From Pseudomonas monteilii (GTDB lineage Bacteria > Pseudomonadota > Gammaproteobacteria > Pseudomonadales > Pseudomonadaceae), in the NCBI GenBank assembly GCA_001534745.1, contig CP013997.1:1488001-1552000 (forward strand): a stretch of 64,000 nt of DNA, written 5' to 3'. Below are positions 21,112 through 31,250 of the stretch, one piece after another. The position numbers and the translations under genes were made by a program. The notes beneath the pieces are model-generated. The model had not been told where the DNA came from, ran no database searches, and saw only the letters and a list, made by a program, of their open reading frames with translations. Position 1 is the first letter of the stretch. Every line of letters starts with the position of its first letter.

Positions 21112-23002
21112 AGATCCGGAAACTCCCGACCAGCTGCTTGAGACGGCCGGCCTGCTGGCCCAGCGCATCGCAGTGACGCAGGGTCTGGTTGAGGTTTTCC
21201 ACGCCCTGCTGGTTGAGGGTGTTGATCTGGGTGATGTCCAGGTTGAGGCTTTCCACCACGGCGGTCTGTTCCTCGGTGGCCGTGGCCACGGACTGGTTCA
21301 TGCCGTCGATCTCGCCGATCTGCCGGGTCACGCTGTTCAGGCGCTCGCCGGCCTGGTTGGCCACCTGCACGCTCTGCTCGCTCGAGACCTGGCTGGCGTT
21401 CATGGTGTGCACCGCTTCGCGCGAGCCGACCTGCAGCGTGGTGATCATGCGGTGGATCTCTTCGGCCGATTCCTGGGTCCGGTGGGCCAGGTTACGCACC
21501 TCGTCGGCGACCACCGCGAAGCCACGGCCGGCTTCCCCGGCGCGGGCGGCTTCGATGGCGGCGTTGAGCGCCAGCAGGTTGGTCTGCTGGGAAATGCCCT
21601 TGATCACGTCGAGGATCTTGCCGATGTCGTCGGTGCTGGCGTTGAGCACTTCGATCTGCTCGCACGATTCACTGATCTTCTGCGACAACGCGGTCATCGC
21701 CTGGATGCTTTCCTCGACCACACGGCGACCATCGTGGGCCTGCTCGCTGGCACCACTGGCATGCTGCGAGGCGTCGGCGGCATTGCGCGCGATCTCCTGG
21801 GTGGCAGCGCCCAGCTGGTTGATCGCCGCCGCCACGCTGTTGGTGCGCAGGCTTTGCTCCTCCGAACCGATGATCGAGGCGTTGGAGGCGCTCATGACCT
21901 TCTCCGACAGGTCATGCACCAGGCGTGTGGCCGACGAGACTTCGGTGATCGAGGCATGGATGCGTTCGACGAAGCGGTTGAACGAGCCGGCCAGTTCGCC
22001 GAACTCGTCCTTGTTCTGCACGGCCAGACGGCGAGTCAGGTCGCCTTCGCCCTCGGCGATGTCGTGCATGGCGCGGCCCATGGTGGTCAGGGGGCGCATC
22101 AGGACCGGAATCAGCAGGCCCAGCAGGCCGGCGATGGCGACCACGGCGACGATCATGGCGATGATCGCCGAGACGCGGAACTGGCCGAGTGCCGCGTAGG
22201 CCTGATCCTTATCCACCACCAGGCCGACGTACCACTGGGCCGACGGCAGGCCTTCGATCGGGGCGAACGAGACGATCCGCTCATGCCCGTCGAGCATCAC
22301 GTCCTGCATGCCAGGCTCGACCCGCAGGCCGCTGTTGGGGTAGAGGTCCTTGAGGAACTTGGTCAGGTGATCCTTGTTCTGGCTGACGATGACTTGCCCG
22401 TCCTTGTCCACCAGGTAGGCGTGGCCGATACCGCCGAAGTCGACCTTCTCGATGATCTGCACCAGGCTGTCGAGCGACAGGTCGCCGCCGACCACGCCCA
22501 GCAGGGGGCCACCGCCCTTGGGCTTGACCGGGACGGTGATGGTCACCACCAGGCCACCGACGGACGCCTGGTAAGGTGCGGTCAGCACGGTCTTGCCGGC
22601 GGTCGCGGCCTCGCCGTACCACGGACGCTTGCGCGGGTCGTAGTCGGCCGGCATCTGCACGTCCGGACGCTGGGTGAACACGCCGTTGTTCTGTCCCAGG
22701 TAGGTGAACTGGAAGTTGCGCAGGTAGGACGGCTGGTCGACCAGGCTGGCCACGTTGTTGTTGCCCGCTGCCGCTTGCTCGGTCACGTCCTCGGCCAGGT
22801 TCTCCATGATCAGGATCCGGCCGCTCATCCAGTTCTGCACGCTGCTGGCCGCCAGGGCGCCGGACTGGCGCATGGAGGAGTCGAGGTTCTGGGCGATGGT
22901 ATGGCGCTGCAAGTAGTCGTTGTAGAGCGTGAAGAGCGCGAACGCCAGGATGACGATGCCGCTGGCACTCAGGAGAATCTTGTGGCGGAATTTCAGGTTC
23001 AT
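21110..23002 (-). CDS. Methyl-accepting chemotaxis protein with an amino-acid-type dCache domain
   Basis: A 630-residue chemoreceptor. The N-terminus has a membrane helix (residues 8-27) ending NDYLQR, then a periplasmic dCache_1 domain with a second helix near residue 280, a HAMP domain and a cytoplasmic signalling domain with the hairpin tip [23 protein letters not shown]. The ligand pocket shows Y121, R126, W128 and Y129 in [10 protein letters not shown] and D174 in GVVGGDLSL. This is the amino-acid recognition pattern of P. aeruginosa PctA, almost at the same numbering. A role in taxis to amino acids is therefore likely. The start at 23002 puts the first helix at the N-terminus. It ends without a CheR-binding NWxxF pentapeptide. 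Confidence 0.95.
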   Translation of the reverse strand: MNLKFRHKILLSASGIVILAFALFTLYNDYLQRHTIAQNLDSSMRQSGALAASSVQNWMSGRILIMENLAEDVTEQAAAGNNNVASLVDQPSYLRNFQFTYLGQNNGVFTQRPDVQMPADYDPRKRPWYGEAATAGKTVLTAPYQASVGGLVVTITVPVKPKGGGPLLGVVGGDLSLDSLVQIIEKVDFGGIGHAYLVDKDGQVIVSQNKDHLTKFLKDLYPNSGLRVEPGMQDVMLDGHERIVSFAPIEGLPSAQWYVGLVVDKDQAYAALGQFRVSAIIAMIVAVVAIAGLLGLLIPVLMRPLTTMGRAMHDIAEGEGDLTRRLAVQNKDEFGELAGSFNRFVERIHASITEVSSATRLVHDLSEKVMSASNASIIGSEEQSLRTNSVAAAINQLGAATQEIARNAADASQHASGASEQAHDGRRVVEESIQAMTALSQKISESCEQIEVLNASTDDIGKILDVIKGISQQTNLLALNAAIEAARAGEAGRGFAVVADEVRNLAHRTQESAEEIHRMITTLQVGSREAVHTMNASQVSSEQSVQVANQAGERLNSVTRQIGEIDGMNQSVATATEEQTAVVESLNLDITQINTLNQQGVENLNQTLRHCDALGQQAGRLKQLVGSFRI

Positions 23003-23322
23003 GCGCGTTGACCTTGCACCCGTTGAGAAAGGGGGCGTGACTCGACACCGTGGCGAGAACGACCCGTTTCCCGCATATCGGCAGAGAACCGCCAAGGTTG
23101 AATGCCTTGGTCAACTATTTCGTGCGGCGTCAGGGAACCCTGCGGCCCAGGGTCGCCGACGAGACCCTGGCCAGGCCATCCATAGCTTTTCGCCGCTCTT
23201 TATAAGGTGTGTCATAGCCAAAACCAATCGGTAGCATCAGCTTTGCCAATGAGCCATCGGCTGGTCGATTGGCTAGGATACTCCCCGTCAACGTATTCAA
23301 ACCCATGAAGGAGCGCTTTCTG

Positions 23323-23886
23323 ATGCCACTCATCAACAGCCAGGTAAAACCGTTCAACGCTACCGCCTACCACAATGGCGATTTCGTTCAACTGAGCGAA
23401 GCCGATCTTCAGGGCAAGTGGTCCGTGGTGTTCTTCTACCCGGCCGACTTCACCTTCGTCTGCCCGACCGAACTCGGTGACCTGGCCGACAACTACGCTG
23501 AATTCCAGAAGCTGGGCGTGGAGATCTACGGTGTGTCGACCGACACCCACTTCACCCACAAGGCTTGGCACGACACCTCGGACACCATCGGCAAGATCCA
23601 GTACCCGCTGATCGGTGACCCGACTCACCAGATCGCCCGCAACTTCGACGTGCTGATCGAAGACGCCGGCCTGGCCGATCGCGGTACCTTCGTGATCAAC
23701 CCGCAAGGCCAGATCAAGATCGTCGAAATCAACGACGGCGGTGTCGGCCGTGACGCCAGCGAACTGCTGCGCAAGGTCAAGGCGGCCCAGTACGTCGCTG
23801 CCCACCCAGGCGAAGTCTGCCCGGCCAAGTGGCAGGAAGGCGAGGCCACCCTGGCACCCTCGCTCGACCTGATCGGCAAGATCTAA
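23323..23886 (+). CDS. ahpC: Alkyl hydroperoxide reductase peroxidase subunit
   Basis: A 187-residue typical 2-Cys peroxiredoxin that reduces hydrogen peroxide and organic hydroperoxides in the cytoplasm. The peroxidatic cysteine is C47 in [11 protein letters not shown], and the resolving cysteine lies in [11 protein letters not shown] near residue 166. The family's [10 protein letters not shown] and GTFVINPQG are present. AAGGAG sits 7-8 bases before the ATG. It precedes ahpF by 125 bp with an intrinsic terminator between them. OxyR control is usual for this gene, but I could not identify an unambiguous OxyR site in the 320-bp upstream gap. Confidence 0.98.
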   Translation: MPLINSQVKPFNATAYHNGDFVQLSEADLQGKWSVVFFYPADFTFVCPTELGDLADNYAEFQKLGVEIYGVSTDTHFTHKAWHDTSDTIGKIQYPLIGDPTHQIARNFDVLIEDAGLADRGTFVINPQGQIKIVEINDGGVGRDASELLRKVKAAQYVAAHPGEVCPAKWQEGEATLAPSLDLIGKI

Positions 23887-23945
23887 GGCCATGGGCCTGC
23901 TGCGGACGGTGAACGACCGTCACCGGTAATGCTTCACCGCCCTGC

Positions 23946-23977
23946 AAAACGCCCGGGCGCTTGTGCCTGGGCGTTTT
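23946..23977 (+). terminator. Intrinsic terminator between ahpC and ahpF
   Basis: AAAACGCCCGGGCG and TGCCTGGGCGTTTT form a long stem with a short loop, and the 3' arm ends in a T run. It may let ahpC be made in excess of ahpF. Confidence 0.8.
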
Positions 23978-24011
23978 CATTTACAGCATTTGAAAGAAGG
24001 AAATCGCCCGC

Positions 24012-25574
24012 ATGTTGGACGCCACGCTTAAATCGCAACTCAAGACCTACCTGGAGCGGGTTACCCAGCCGATCGAGATCGTCGCTTCCCTCGATGACGG
24101 CGCGAAGTCCCGCGAATTGCACGACCTGCTGGTGGAAATTGCCGGTCTGTCGAGCCTCATTACCCTGAGCGTGGACGGTGACGATGCCCGTCGCCCGTCG
24201 TTCTCGCTCAATCGCCCTGGGGCGGATATCGGCCTGCGTTTTGCCGGGATCCCCATGGGGCATGAATTCACCTCCTTGGTCCTGGCGCTGCTGCAGGTCG
24301 GCGGCCATCCCTCCAAGGCCAGCGCCGACGTGATCGAACAGATCCGCGGGCTGGAAGGTGAATTCGTCTTCGAAACCTACTTCTCGCTGTCGTGCCAGAA
24401 CTGCCCGGACGTGGTCCAGGCCCTGAACCTGATGGCCGTGCTCAACCCCAACGTCCGTCACGTGGCGATCGATGGTGCGCTGTTCCAGGCCGAGGTCGAG
24501 TCGCGCAAGATCATGGCCGTACCGAGCCTCTACCTCAACGGCGAGCCGTTCGGTCAAGGCCGCATGGGCCTGGAAGAAATCCTCGGCAAGATCGACACCA
24601 GTGCCGGCAGCCGCCAGGCCGAGAAGATCAATGCCAAGGACGCCTTTGACGTCCTGGTCGTCGGGGGTGGCCCGGCCGGTGCTTCGGCGGCGATCTACGC
24701 GGCGCGCAAGGGCATCCGTACCGGTGTTGCGGCCGAGCGTTTCGGCGGCCAGGTGCTCGATACCCTGGCGATCGAGAACTTCGTGTCGGTGCACGAGACC
24801 GAAGGGCCGAAGCTGGCCGTCGCCCTCGAAGAGCACGTCAAGCAGTACGACGTCGACATCATGAACCTGCAGCGCGGCGAAGCCTTGATTCCCGCCGCTG
24901 AGGGCGGGTTGCACGAAGTGCGCCTGAACAGCGGCGCGTCGCTCAAGGCCAAGACCGTGATCCTGGCCACCGGTGCGCGCTGGCGCGAGATGAACGTACC
25001 CGGCGAGCAGGAATACCGTGGACGTGGCGTGGCCTACTGCCCGCACTGCGACGGGCCGCTGTTCAAGGGCAAGCGCGTGGCGGTGATCGGCGGCGGCAAC
25101 TCCGGCGTGGAAGCGGCCATCGACCTGGCCGGCATCGTCGCCCAGGTGACGCTGATCGAGTTCGATGGCCAGTTGCGTGCCGACGCCGTGCTGCAACGCA
25201 AGCTGTACAGCCTGCCGAACGTCAAGGTGATCACCAGCGCGCTGACCACCGAGGTGCATGGCAATGGTGAGAAGGTCACGGGCCTGAGCTACAAGGACCG
25301 CACCACCGAAGCCGTGCATGCGCTCGAGCTGGAAGGCATCTTCGTGCAGATCGGCCTGCTGCCCAACACCGACTGGCTCAAGGGTACGGTGGAGTTGTCG
25401 CCGCGTGGCGAGATCATCGTCGATGCCCGTGGCCAGACCAGCGTGCCTGGGGTGTTCGCCGCCGGTGACGTGACCACGGTGCCGTACAAGCAGATCGTCA
25501 TCGCCGTGGGCGAGGGTGCCAAGGCTTCGCTGGCCGCGTTCGACCACCTGATCCGCACGTCGGCGCCAGCCTGA
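24012..25574 (+). CDS. ahpF: Alkyl hydroperoxide reductase flavoprotein subunit
   Basis: This 520-residue FAD enzyme passes electrons from NADH to AhpC. The N-terminal tandem thioredoxin-like domain carries a CxxC ([11 protein letters not shown], about residue 130). The linker leads to a thioredoxin-reductase-like body with the FAD motif [19 protein letters not shown], the redox pair [13 protein letters not shown] near 345, the NADH motif [17 protein letters not shown], and the C-terminal FAD motif [16 protein letters not shown]. Length and order match the family. GAAGGAAA precedes the ATG. It forms a functional unit with ahpC just upstream. Confidence 0.98.
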   Translation: MLDATLKSQLKTYLERVTQPIEIVASLDDGAKSRELHDLLVEIAGLSSLITLSVDGDDARRPSFSLNRPGADIGLRFAGIPMGHEFTSLVLALLQVGGHPSKASADVIEQIRGLEGEFVFETYFSLSCQNCPDVVQALNLMAVLNPNVRHVAIDGALFQAEVESRKIMAVPSLYLNGEPFGQGRMGLEEILGKIDTSAGSRQAEKINAKDAFDVLVVGGGPAGASAAIYAARKGIRTGVAAERFGGQVLDTLAIENFVSVHETEGPKLAVALEEHVKQYDVDIMNLQRGEALIPAAEGGLHEVRLNSGASLKAKTVILATGARWREMNVPGEQEYRGRGVAYCPHCDGPLFKGKRVAVIGGGNSGVEAAIDLAGIVAQVTLIEFDGQLRADAVLQRKLYSLPNVKVITSALTTEVHGNGEKVTGLSYKDRTTEAVHALELEGIFVQIGLLPNTDWLKGTVELSPRGEIIVDARGQTSVPGVFAAGDVTTVPYKQIVIAVGEGAKASLAAFDHLIRTSAPA

Positions 25575-25582
25575 ACCGCCGC

Positions 25583-25609
25583 GCCAGGTCGCTTGTCAGA
25601 CGACCTGGC
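25583..25609 (+). terminator. Hairpin after ahpF
   Basis: GCCAGGTCG and CGACCTGGC form a perfect 9-bp stem with a 9-base loop, 9 bp beyond the ahpF stop. No strong T run follows. Confidence 0.55.
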
Positions 25610-25698
25610 CCTTGACGGTAAAATCCGCTGACACGTTCATGCAGGGCCCTTCCAGCCAGTGTCTATAGTCAAGTAGACACCTGCCGGAGGGGCCCTGC

Positions 25699-25890
25699 AT
25701 GCGTTTGATCAGCCGTGAACCCTGGTGGCTCGTACCGCCGCGACCCGGTCAGCAGGAACATGAACTGCACTGGGGTTACCTGGAAATCTATGCCGATGGG
25801 CGCGCCGTGTTCATCGACCAGCGGCCCAGCGATCAAGAGCTGGCCGAGCGCAAGAGCTGCCGTCACTTTCCCGAGCCGGACCCGGCGTAG
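25699..25890 (+). CDS. Small conserved hypothetical protein (63 aa)
   Basis: A 63-residue protein rich in aromatic and charged residues: MRLISREPWWLVPPRPGQQEHELHW, then GYLEIYADGRAVFIDQRPSDQELAERKSC. A strong ribosome-binding sequence (GCCGGAGGGGCC) lies just upstream of the ATG. It contains no membrane segment and no family I can name. It lies between ahpF and the convergent yceH, whose stop is 12 bp away. The strong ribosome-binding sequence and the host-like codon use make a real gene likely. Confidence 0.7.
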   Translation: MRLISREPWWLVPPRPGQQEHELHWGYLEIYADGRAVFIDQRPSDQELAERKSCRHFPEPDPA

Positions 25891-25902
25891 GGCGAGGCAG
25901 GC

Positions 25903-26565
25903 TCAGCTTTCCCATTCGGCCAGACGTGCCTCGAGCGCGGCGATGCGGGCTTCCAACGCTTCGAAGCGTTGCTCCGTTGCCGGGTCCGTGCTGCCGGTGC
26001 TGCCGGTGCTGCGTTCCAGGCTCGTGGCCTGGCGCGCTGTCAGGATCGCCTCGGTTTCTGCAGGGTCACCCAGGGCATGGGTATAACGATCCTCCCGCTG
26101 GCCGGCCTGACGGGGCAGGTGCACCGCCAGTTCACGTGACACCAGGCGCTCGACCTGATGCTGCACCTGCGCCAGGTCCTCGAACGCGTGCAGGCGACTG
26201 CTGCGGGTCAGCAGTTCGCTGAGGGTCTGTGGCCCGCGCAAGAACAGCAGACCCAGCAACGCCAATTGCGCCGGTACCAGCTCCAGCGCCTTGTCCACGC
26301 GCTGCTCCCAGCGATCGGCGCGGTTGCCCATCTGCAACCGGGTCAGCCCCTGGCTTTCCAGCGCGCGCAGGGCTTGCCCGACCTGGCCTGCGGTGAGGTT
26401 CATCACCGGTTCGCGGCTGGTCTTCTGGTTGCAGGCCAGCATCAGGGCGTTGAGGGTGAGCGGGTAGGTCTCGGGGTTGCTCGCCTGCTTTTCGATCAAG
26501 GCCCCAAGGACGCGGATCTCGACGGCGTTGAAGCGTGCAGCGCTGGCATTTTCAGAGGCTGACAT
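25903..26565 (-). CDS. yceH: YceH/DUF480 family protein
   Basis: A 220-residue cytosolic protein of two winged-helix-like domains. The family signature [22 protein letters not shown] starts near residue 20. [13 protein letters not shown] and [13 protein letters not shown] follow, and then [20 protein letters not shown] in the second domain. The C-terminus carries a low-complexity STGSTGSTD stretch and a short coiled coil ([21 protein letters not shown]). The role is not established. The repeat in the linker is encoded by imperfect GGTGCTGCC-type triplets and may vary in length. It is read towards ahpF and ends 12 bp from the 63-aa gene. Confidence 0.93.
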   Translation of the reverse strand: MSASENASAARFNAVEIRVLGALIEKQASNPETYPLTLNALMLACNQKTSREPVMNLTAGQVGQALRALESQGLTRLQMGNRADRWEQRVDKALELVPAQLALLGLLFLRGPQTLSELLTRSSRLHAFEDLAQVQHQVERLVSRELAVHLPRQAGQREDRYTHALGDPAETEAILTARQATSLERSTGSTGSTDPATEQRFEALEARIAALEARLAEWES

Positions 26566-26648
26566 GGCCCGATCTCATGAGGAGGAAGTGCCCAAGCCTA
26601 GGGGTGTCCCTGCCTGAAGACAAGCCGAAACAAGGGCCAGGCCTGCGG

Positions 26649-27545
26649 CTACCAGTTGAACAGCTCGCGCCGCGCGCCCTCGGTAATGGCCAGGATGCCA
26701 GGGTGCTTGACCTTGCGCTCCACCGAAATGGCGTAGAACGACTCGCGTACCGCTTCGGTCTGGCCAATCAACTGCACATCGTCATGGCGGCAGACTTCCT
26801 CGGCGATGACGCTGGGCGCGATGAACAGCCCGCTGCCGGACTGACCGAAGGCCTGCATCAAGGCACTGTCGTCGAATTCACCGATGATCCGGGGCTGCAC
26901 GCGCTGCTCGCTGAGCCAGCGCAACAGGCGGTTGCGGACCATGGTTTCCTGGCCCGGGATCAGCAAGGGCGCATCCTGCAGGCAGGCCGGGAAGGGCGCC
27001 GTCAGGCGGGTGGCGAGGGCCGAGGTGGCGAAGAAGCTCAGCCCGCACTCACCCAGCTTCTGGCTGTAGCCCTTGATGTCCAGATGGCTCGGCATCGGGC
27101 TGTCGGAGATCACCAGGTCCAGGCGCTGGATGGCCAGGTCGGCCAGCAGGCGTTCGAGCTTGTCTTCACGGCAACTGATGCGCAGCGGGCTGTCCAGCTC
27201 CATGGTCGGCGCGAGCAGGCGGTAGACGATGGACTTTGGGACCACGTCGGCCACCCCCACCCGGAACAGGATCTGCTGCTCGTCCGGGCGTGCCCGCAAC
27301 ATGGCCTCCAGCTCGCTGCCAATCTGAAACATCTGTTCGGCATATTCCAGGGTCCGACGTCCTTGTTCGGTCAGTTCGAGCTGGCGCCCGACACGCTGGA
27401 ACAGTTCGATGCCGTAGGTCTGCTCCAGCAGGGTGAGCTGGCCGCTAATGGTCTGCGGCGTGAGGTTCAGTTGCTCGCTGGCGCGCGTGATGCTGCCGGT
27501 GCGGGCCACGACCCAGAAATAATGCAATTGGCGGTAGTTGAGCAT
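26649..27545 (-). CDS. nhaR: NhaR-type LysR transcriptional regulator
   Basis: A 298-residue LysR-family activator. The N-terminal winged helix reads MLNYRQLHYFWVVARTGSITRASEQLNLTPQTIS, matching the NhaR subgroup, which responds to sodium and activates the Na+/H+ antiporter gene nhaA and, in some bacteria, polysaccharide genes. The effector domain has the expected VGVADVVPKSIVYRLL and LGECGLSFFATSALA. The gene is complete, with its start divergent from the small lipoprotein gene at 27678. No nhaA lies next to it in this window, so it acts at a distance or on other targets. Confidence 0.9.
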   Translation of the reverse strand: MLNYRQLHYFWVVARTGSITRASEQLNLTPQTISGQLTLLEQTYGIELFQRVGRQLELTEQGRRTLEYAEQMFQIGSELEAMLRARPDEQQILFRVGVADVVPKSIVYRLLAPTMELDSPLRISCREDKLERLLADLAIQRLDLVISDSPMPSHLDIKGYSQKLGECGLSFFATSALATRLTAPFPACLQDAPLLIPGQETMVRNRLLRWLSEQRVQPRIIGEFDDSALMQAFGQSGSGLFIAPSVIAEEVCRHDDVQLIGQTEAVRESFYAISVERKVKHPGILAITEGARRELFNW

Positions 27546-27677
27546 ACGGCATCGGTGGGTTCGGAAAAACCGAAGTATAAACCGTTTAAATACGAATTTT
27601 ACTGAAACATTTACGCCTCTAGAATCGCTTCATCGCACGCATCGAGCGTGGCCCGAACAGGAATCGACGAGGCTTTT

Positions 27678-27917
27678 ATGCTTGACTTCAAATCGATCGG
27701 TACGCCGCTGGTACTGTCCATCGCCTTGCTGACCATCAGTGGCTGCGATGAGGCTCGACAGTCGACGCGTCAGGCGCTGGACCAGGCCGCCGAGTCGGCC
27801 AAGTCGGTCATCGACAAGACCAACGACGTGGCGCAACAGGCGTTGGACGAGGCGCTGGGGCCTGCCGACGCACCGCGCCAGCCCGCTGAAGACACCCGTG
27901 ATACCCAAGGCATCTGA
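27678..27917 (+). CDS. Small lipoprotein (79 aa)
   Basis: MLDFKSIGTPLVLSIALLTISGCDEARQS shows a signal peptide with lipobox ISGC, placing the lipidated cysteine near residue 23. The mature part is a short amphipathic helix rich in alanine and glutamine (ALDQAAESAKSVIDKTNDVAQQALDEALG), reminiscent of small Lpp- or entericidin-like surface lipoproteins, and it ends acidic. GACGAGG lies before the ATG. It is followed 27 bp later by the TerC gene in the same direction, so the two may be co-transcribed. The function is unknown. Confidence 0.8.
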   Translation: MLDFKSIGTPLVLSIALLTISGCDEARQSTRQALDQAAESAKSVIDKTNDVAQQALDEALGPADAPRQPAEDTRDTQGI

Positions 27918-27944
27918 CCCTTTCACCTGACACAGGACTGATTC

Positions 27945-28697
27945 ATGGAATACTTGCTGGAACTCGCCTCGAGCCCCACCGCCTGGGTCGCGCTCGCCAC
28001 CCTGGTGGCGATGGAAGTCGTCCTGGGTATCGACAACCTGATCTTCATCTCCATTCTGACCAACAAGCTGCCTGAGGCGTACCGCTCCAAGGCGCGACGC
28101 ATCGGTATCAGCATGGCGCTGGTCATGCGCCTGGCCCTGCTCAGCACGGTGGCCTGGATCGTCCAGCTGACCGAGCCGGTGTTCGAGGTGTTCGGCCATG
28201 CGTTTTCCTGGAAGGACATGATCCTGATCGCCGGTGGCCTGTTCCTGCTATGGAAGGCGACCAAGGAGATCCATGAAAGCGTCGATCCCCACGGTGCCAA
28301 GGAAGAAGCCAAGGTCGGCCATGTCGTGACCATCGGTTTCGCCTCGGCGATCGGGCAGATCCTGATCCTCGACATCGTGTTCTCCATCGACAGCATCATC
28401 ACCGCCGTGGGCATGACCGAGCACCTGCCGATCATGATCATCGCCGTGATCAGTGCCGTGATCGTGATGCTGCTGGCGGCCGACCCGCTGGCCAAGTTCA
28501 TCAACGACAACCCGACCGTGGTCATGCTGGCCCTGGGCTTCCTGATCATGATCGGCATGACGCTGATCGCCGAAGGCTTCGGTGCCCATGTGCCCAAAGG
28601 CTACGTGTACGCAGCGATGGCGTTCTCCACCGCGATCGAAGTGCTCAACATCATGGCGCGCCGGGCCAAGATGAGGAAGGAAGTCGGGCAGGGGTGA
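27945..28697 (+). CDS. TerC-family integral membrane protein
   Basis: A 250-residue protein with seven or more hydrophobic helices. The family's conserved acidic signatures are [24 protein letters not shown] near the N-terminus and [17 protein letters not shown] in the second half. TerC proteins are linked to tellurite resistance and, in recent work on relatives, to manganese export that loads secreted metalloenzymes. The substrate here is inferred only at the level of metal ions. No other ter genes are near, which suggests the housekeeping (manganese) branch rather than a tellurite operon. Confidence 0.93.
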   Translation: MEYLLELASSPTAWVALATLVAMEVVLGIDNLIFISILTNKLPEAYRSKARRIGISMALVMRLALLSTVAWIVQLTEPVFEVFGHAFSWKDMILIAGGLFLLWKATKEIHESVDPHGAKEEAKVGHVVTIGFASAIGQILILDIVFSIDSIITAVGMTEHLPIMIIAVISAVIVMLLAADPLAKFINDNPTVVMLALGFLIMIGMTLIAEGFGAHVPKGYVYAAMAFSTAIEVLNIMARRAKMRKEVGQG

Positions 28698-28727
28698 TCC
28701 TCGCCTGACCGGTCGCAACGTTCTGGA

Positions 28728-28743
28728 GCCCCTGCGGGGGCTT
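28728..28743 (+). terminator. Short hairpin after the TerC gene
   Basis: GCCCC-TGCG-GGGGC followed by TT, about 30 bp beyond the TerC stop. Confidence 0.55.
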
Positions 28744-28853
28744 CAGGCGTTTCTGGAGTGGCGTCGTCCGCGCGTCTGTACGCACGGCGCGCCTGGGCCT
28801 ATGATCGGTGCGCTTCGTCTTTCATTCGCCCTGATACCTGCAAGCGAGCGTCC

Positions 28854-29537
28854 ATGTCGTTGATCTTCCCTCGATTGTCTACCGTTGCCCGTCGGCTGTT
28901 GGCCGTGTGTGCGGCCACGGCCGTGTTGACCGGATGCGCCGGCCAGCCACCTGCATTGCCCGCGGGGTTGGCGCAGCGCGTGGAGATCGGCAGCGTGCCG
29001 TTCTATCGCGGGTATGCCAATCACAGTGGCGCCATGGCGCTGGCAGCGCTGCTCACCCAGCAGGGCGTGCAGATCACCCCGGGCATGCTCGACGCACCGC
29101 TGGGTCTGCCTGAGGCGGCGGATCGGCTGCAGACGCGCATACCGCCCGTGGCCCGTGACCATGGCCTGGTCGTCTACCCGCTCGACCCCAGTCTGGACGC
29201 GTTGCTGGTCCAGGTGTCGGCAGGCAATCCGGTATTGCTCAGCTATCGCGAGGGGACGGCGTGGTGGGGCGAGCCACGGTATGCGCTGTTGATCGGCTAT
29301 GACGCCTACAAGCGCCATGTACTGCTGCGCTCGGGCATGAACCGTCGACAGTTGATGGACTTCGATGCGTTCACCCAGGCGTGGGCGAAGGAGGGGAGCT
29401 GGGCCGTGCTGGTGCAGCCGCCAGCGCGACCGGCTGCGCAGGTCGACCGACAGCGCTGGCTACAGGCTGCCGACGAACTGGCGCGCGCCGGTCAGGAGCG
29501 GGCTGCGCACCAGGCGGTCAGCAGCCTGGACCGCTGA
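28854..29537 (+). CDS. Lipoprotein with a degenerate C39-peptidase-like domain
   Basis: A 227-residue lipoprotein with signal peptide and lipobox LTGC (C28). The mature part resembles the papain-like C39 fold: VPFYRGYANHSGAMALAALLTQQGVQITPGML aligns with the Q..CGPAALA..L region, and RYALLIGYDAYKRHVLLRSG with the H-(F/Y)-x3-GYD region. The usual catalytic cysteine is a serine (S58), and the usual histidine is replaced by arginine or tyrosine in EPRYALLIGY. A C-terminal helical part (QRWLQAADELARAGQERAAHQAVSSL) looks TPR-like. It is probably a non-peptidase scaffold. ATG 28854 was chosen for the signal peptide. Confidence 0.75.
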   Translation: MSLIFPRLSTVARRLLAVCAATAVLTGCAGQPPALPAGLAQRVEIGSVPFYRGYANHSGAMALAALLTQQGVQITPGMLDAPLGLPEAADRLQTRIPPVARDHGLVVYPLDPSLDALLVQVSAGNPVLLSYREGTAWWGEPRYALLIGYDAYKRHVLLRSGMNRRQLMDFDAFTQAWAKEGSWAVLVQPPARPAAQVDRQRWLQAADELARAGQERAAHQAVSSLDR

Positions 29538-29556
29538 CCGGCAGGTACGGCGCCTG

Positions 29557-30840
29557 TCAGAAGCCCAGGCGATCGCGCAGGCTGTAGTACCAGGCGCCCA
29601 GCGCACTGAACGGCACCCGCAGGGCCTGGCCACCCGGGAACGGGTAGTGCGGCAGTCCGGCGAAGGCATCGAAGCGCTCGGCCTGGCCCCGCAACGCTTC
29701 GGCCAGCACCTTGCCAGCCAGGTGCGTGTAGGTCACGCCGTGACCGCTGCACCCTTGCGAGTAGTAGATGTTGTCGCCCAGGCGACCGACCTGGGGCAGG
29801 CGCGACAGCGTCAACAGGAAGTTGCCGGTCCAGGCGTAGTCGATCTTCACCTGCTTGAGCTGGGGGAAGGCCTTGAGCAGCTTCGGTCGAATGATCGCTT
29901 CGATGTTCGCCGGGTCGCGCGCACCGTAGACCACGCCACCGCCGAAGACCAGGCGCTTGTCCTGGGTCAGGCGGTAGTAGTCGAGCAGGTAGTTGCAGTC
30001 CTCGACGCAGTAGTCCTGGGGCAGCAGGCTGCGGGCCAGTTCCTCGCCCAGGGGCTCGGTGGTGATCACCTGCGTGCCGCAGGGCATGGACTTGGCGGCC
30101 AGCTCGGGCACCAGGTTGCCCAGGTAGGCGTTGCCGGCGACGATGATGAACTTGGCGCGCACCTTGCCTTGGGGCGTGTGCACGACAGGGCTGGCACCCC
30201 GGTCGATACGCACCGCCGGGCTCTGTTCGTAGATCGTGCCGCCGAGCGACTCGACCGCGGCCGCCTCGCCCAGGGCCAGGTTGAGCGGATGAAGGTGACC
30301 CCCGCTCATGTCCAGCATGCCGCCGATGTAGTTCTCGCAGGCGACGACCTCGCGAATCCGGCGCTGGTCGAGCAGCTCCAGTTGCGTATGGCCGTAGCGT
30401 TCCCACAGACGCTTCTGCGACTCCAGGTGGCCCATCTGCTTGGGCGTGAGCGCGGCGAACACGCCGCCGTCCTTCAGGTCGCATTGGATGCCATAGCGCG
30501 CCACACGATCACGGATGATGCGCGCGCCTTCGAACGCCATGTCACCCAGCAGCTTGGCCTGTTGAGGGCCGACGCTGCGCTCGATGACGTCGATGTCACG
30601 GCTGTAGCTGTTAACGATCTGGCCGCCGTTGCGACCCGATGCGCCGAAACCGACGCGAGCGGCCTCGAGCACGGTCACCTTGAAGCCGTTCTCCAGCAGG
30701 AACAGAGCGCTGGACAGGCCGGTGTAGCCTGCACCGATGATGCACACGTCAGTCTCTACTTCGCCCTGCAGAGCCGGGCGCGCCGGTGCTGGATTGGCCG
30801 AGGCGGCGTAGTAGGACTGGGGGTAGGAAGTCGTGGCCAT
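29557..30840 (-). CDS. puuB: Gamma-glutamylputrescine oxidase / DAO-family FAD oxidoreductase
   Basis: A 427-residue FAD-dependent oxidase of the D-amino-acid-oxidase (DAO) superfamily. The FAD motif is VCIIGAGYTGLSSALFLLENG followed by VTVLEA and FGASGRNGGQI. The C-terminal substrate/FAD part is GCSGHGVTYTHLAGKVLAEAL. The closest named relatives are PuuB/PauB enzymes of the gamma-glutamylated polyamine pathway, which oxidise gamma-glutamylputrescine in putrescine use. GAGGTG lies upstream of the start at 30840. Pseudomonads carry several paralogues and no other polyamine gene lies adjacent, so the exact substrate is uncertain. Confidence 0.87.
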   Translation of the reverse strand: MATTSYPQSYYAASANPAPARPALQGEVETDVCIIGAGYTGLSSALFLLENGFKVTVLEAARVGFGASGRNGGQIVNSYSRDIDVIERSVGPQQAKLLGDMAFEGARIIRDRVARYGIQCDLKDGGVFAALTPKQMGHLESQKRLWERYGHTQLELLDQRRIREVVACENYIGGMLDMSGGHLHPLNLALGEAAAVESLGGTIYEQSPAVRIDRGASPVVHTPQGKVRAKFIIVAGNAYLGNLVPELAAKSMPCGTQVITTEPLGEELARSLLPQDYCVEDCNYLLDYYRLTQDKRLVFGGGVVYGARDPANIEAIIRPKLLKAFPQLKQVKIDYAWTGNFLLTLSRLPQVGRLGDNIYYSQGCSGHGVTYTHLAGKVLAEALRGQAERFDAFAGLPHYPFPGGQALRVPFSALGAWYYSLRDRLGF

Positions 30841-31008
30841 GCTGCAGCACCTCGTGTTTTATATTTTTAACGGATGTGCTGATGCTATCAATAATAATAA
30901 ACGCGCACCAGCGGCCTGTTAAAAATTCCTGACGGCGTGCGGGGCAGGGTCACCGTGGGGTCGAGATCATAAAAGAACGGAGATTCAGTGGCTTAGGAAA
31001 AATATGGG

Positions 31009-31036
31009 TTGACACCCCTGAGCAAGTGCGTAGAAT
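31009..31036 (+). promoter_or_regulatory. Sigma-70 promoter of the first tRNA-Val
   Basis: TTGACA (31009-31014) and TAGAAT (31031-31036) are 16 bp apart, followed by a GC-rich discriminator (GCGCCC) as expected for stringently controlled tRNA genes. Confidence 0.85.
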
Positions 31037-31050
31037 GCGCCCTCATCGAC

Positions 31051-31127
31051 AGGCACATAGCTCAGTTGGTTAGAGCACCACCTTGACATGGTGGGGGTCG
31101 TTGGTTCGAGTCCAATTGTGCCTACCA
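31051..31127 (+). tRNA. tRNA-Val (anticodon GAC)
   Basis: The 77-nt cloverleaf starts AGGCACA and ends with encoded CCA. The acceptor arms AGGCACA and TGTGCCT pair. The D-arm reads GCTC-AGTTGGTTA-GAGC. The anticodon stem CCACC/GGTGG encloses TTGACAT, giving anticodon GAC. The T arm has GGTTCGAGTCC. It is identical to the second copy 243 bp downstream. Confidence 0.97.
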
Positions 31128-31139
31128 AATCGAAAAGAG

Positions 31140-31167
31140 GGGCGATCCGAAAGGGTCGCCCTTTTTT
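31140..31167 (+). terminator. Intrinsic terminator of the first tRNA-Val
   Basis: GGGCGATCC and GGGTCGCCC pair around GAAA and are followed by six T residues. Confidence 0.9.
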
Positions 31168-31250
31168 GCATGTGTGTTCCGGGGAAAGGGCCGCTGCGAG
31201 CGCAGGGCTCGGCAACCGCGCAAAGTTTCTGATTTTTTTGAAGAAAACGC

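Noticed and set aside
23003..23322. OxyR site upstream of ahpC
   Set aside because: ATAG-like elements occur, but no properly spaced set could be defended by eye.
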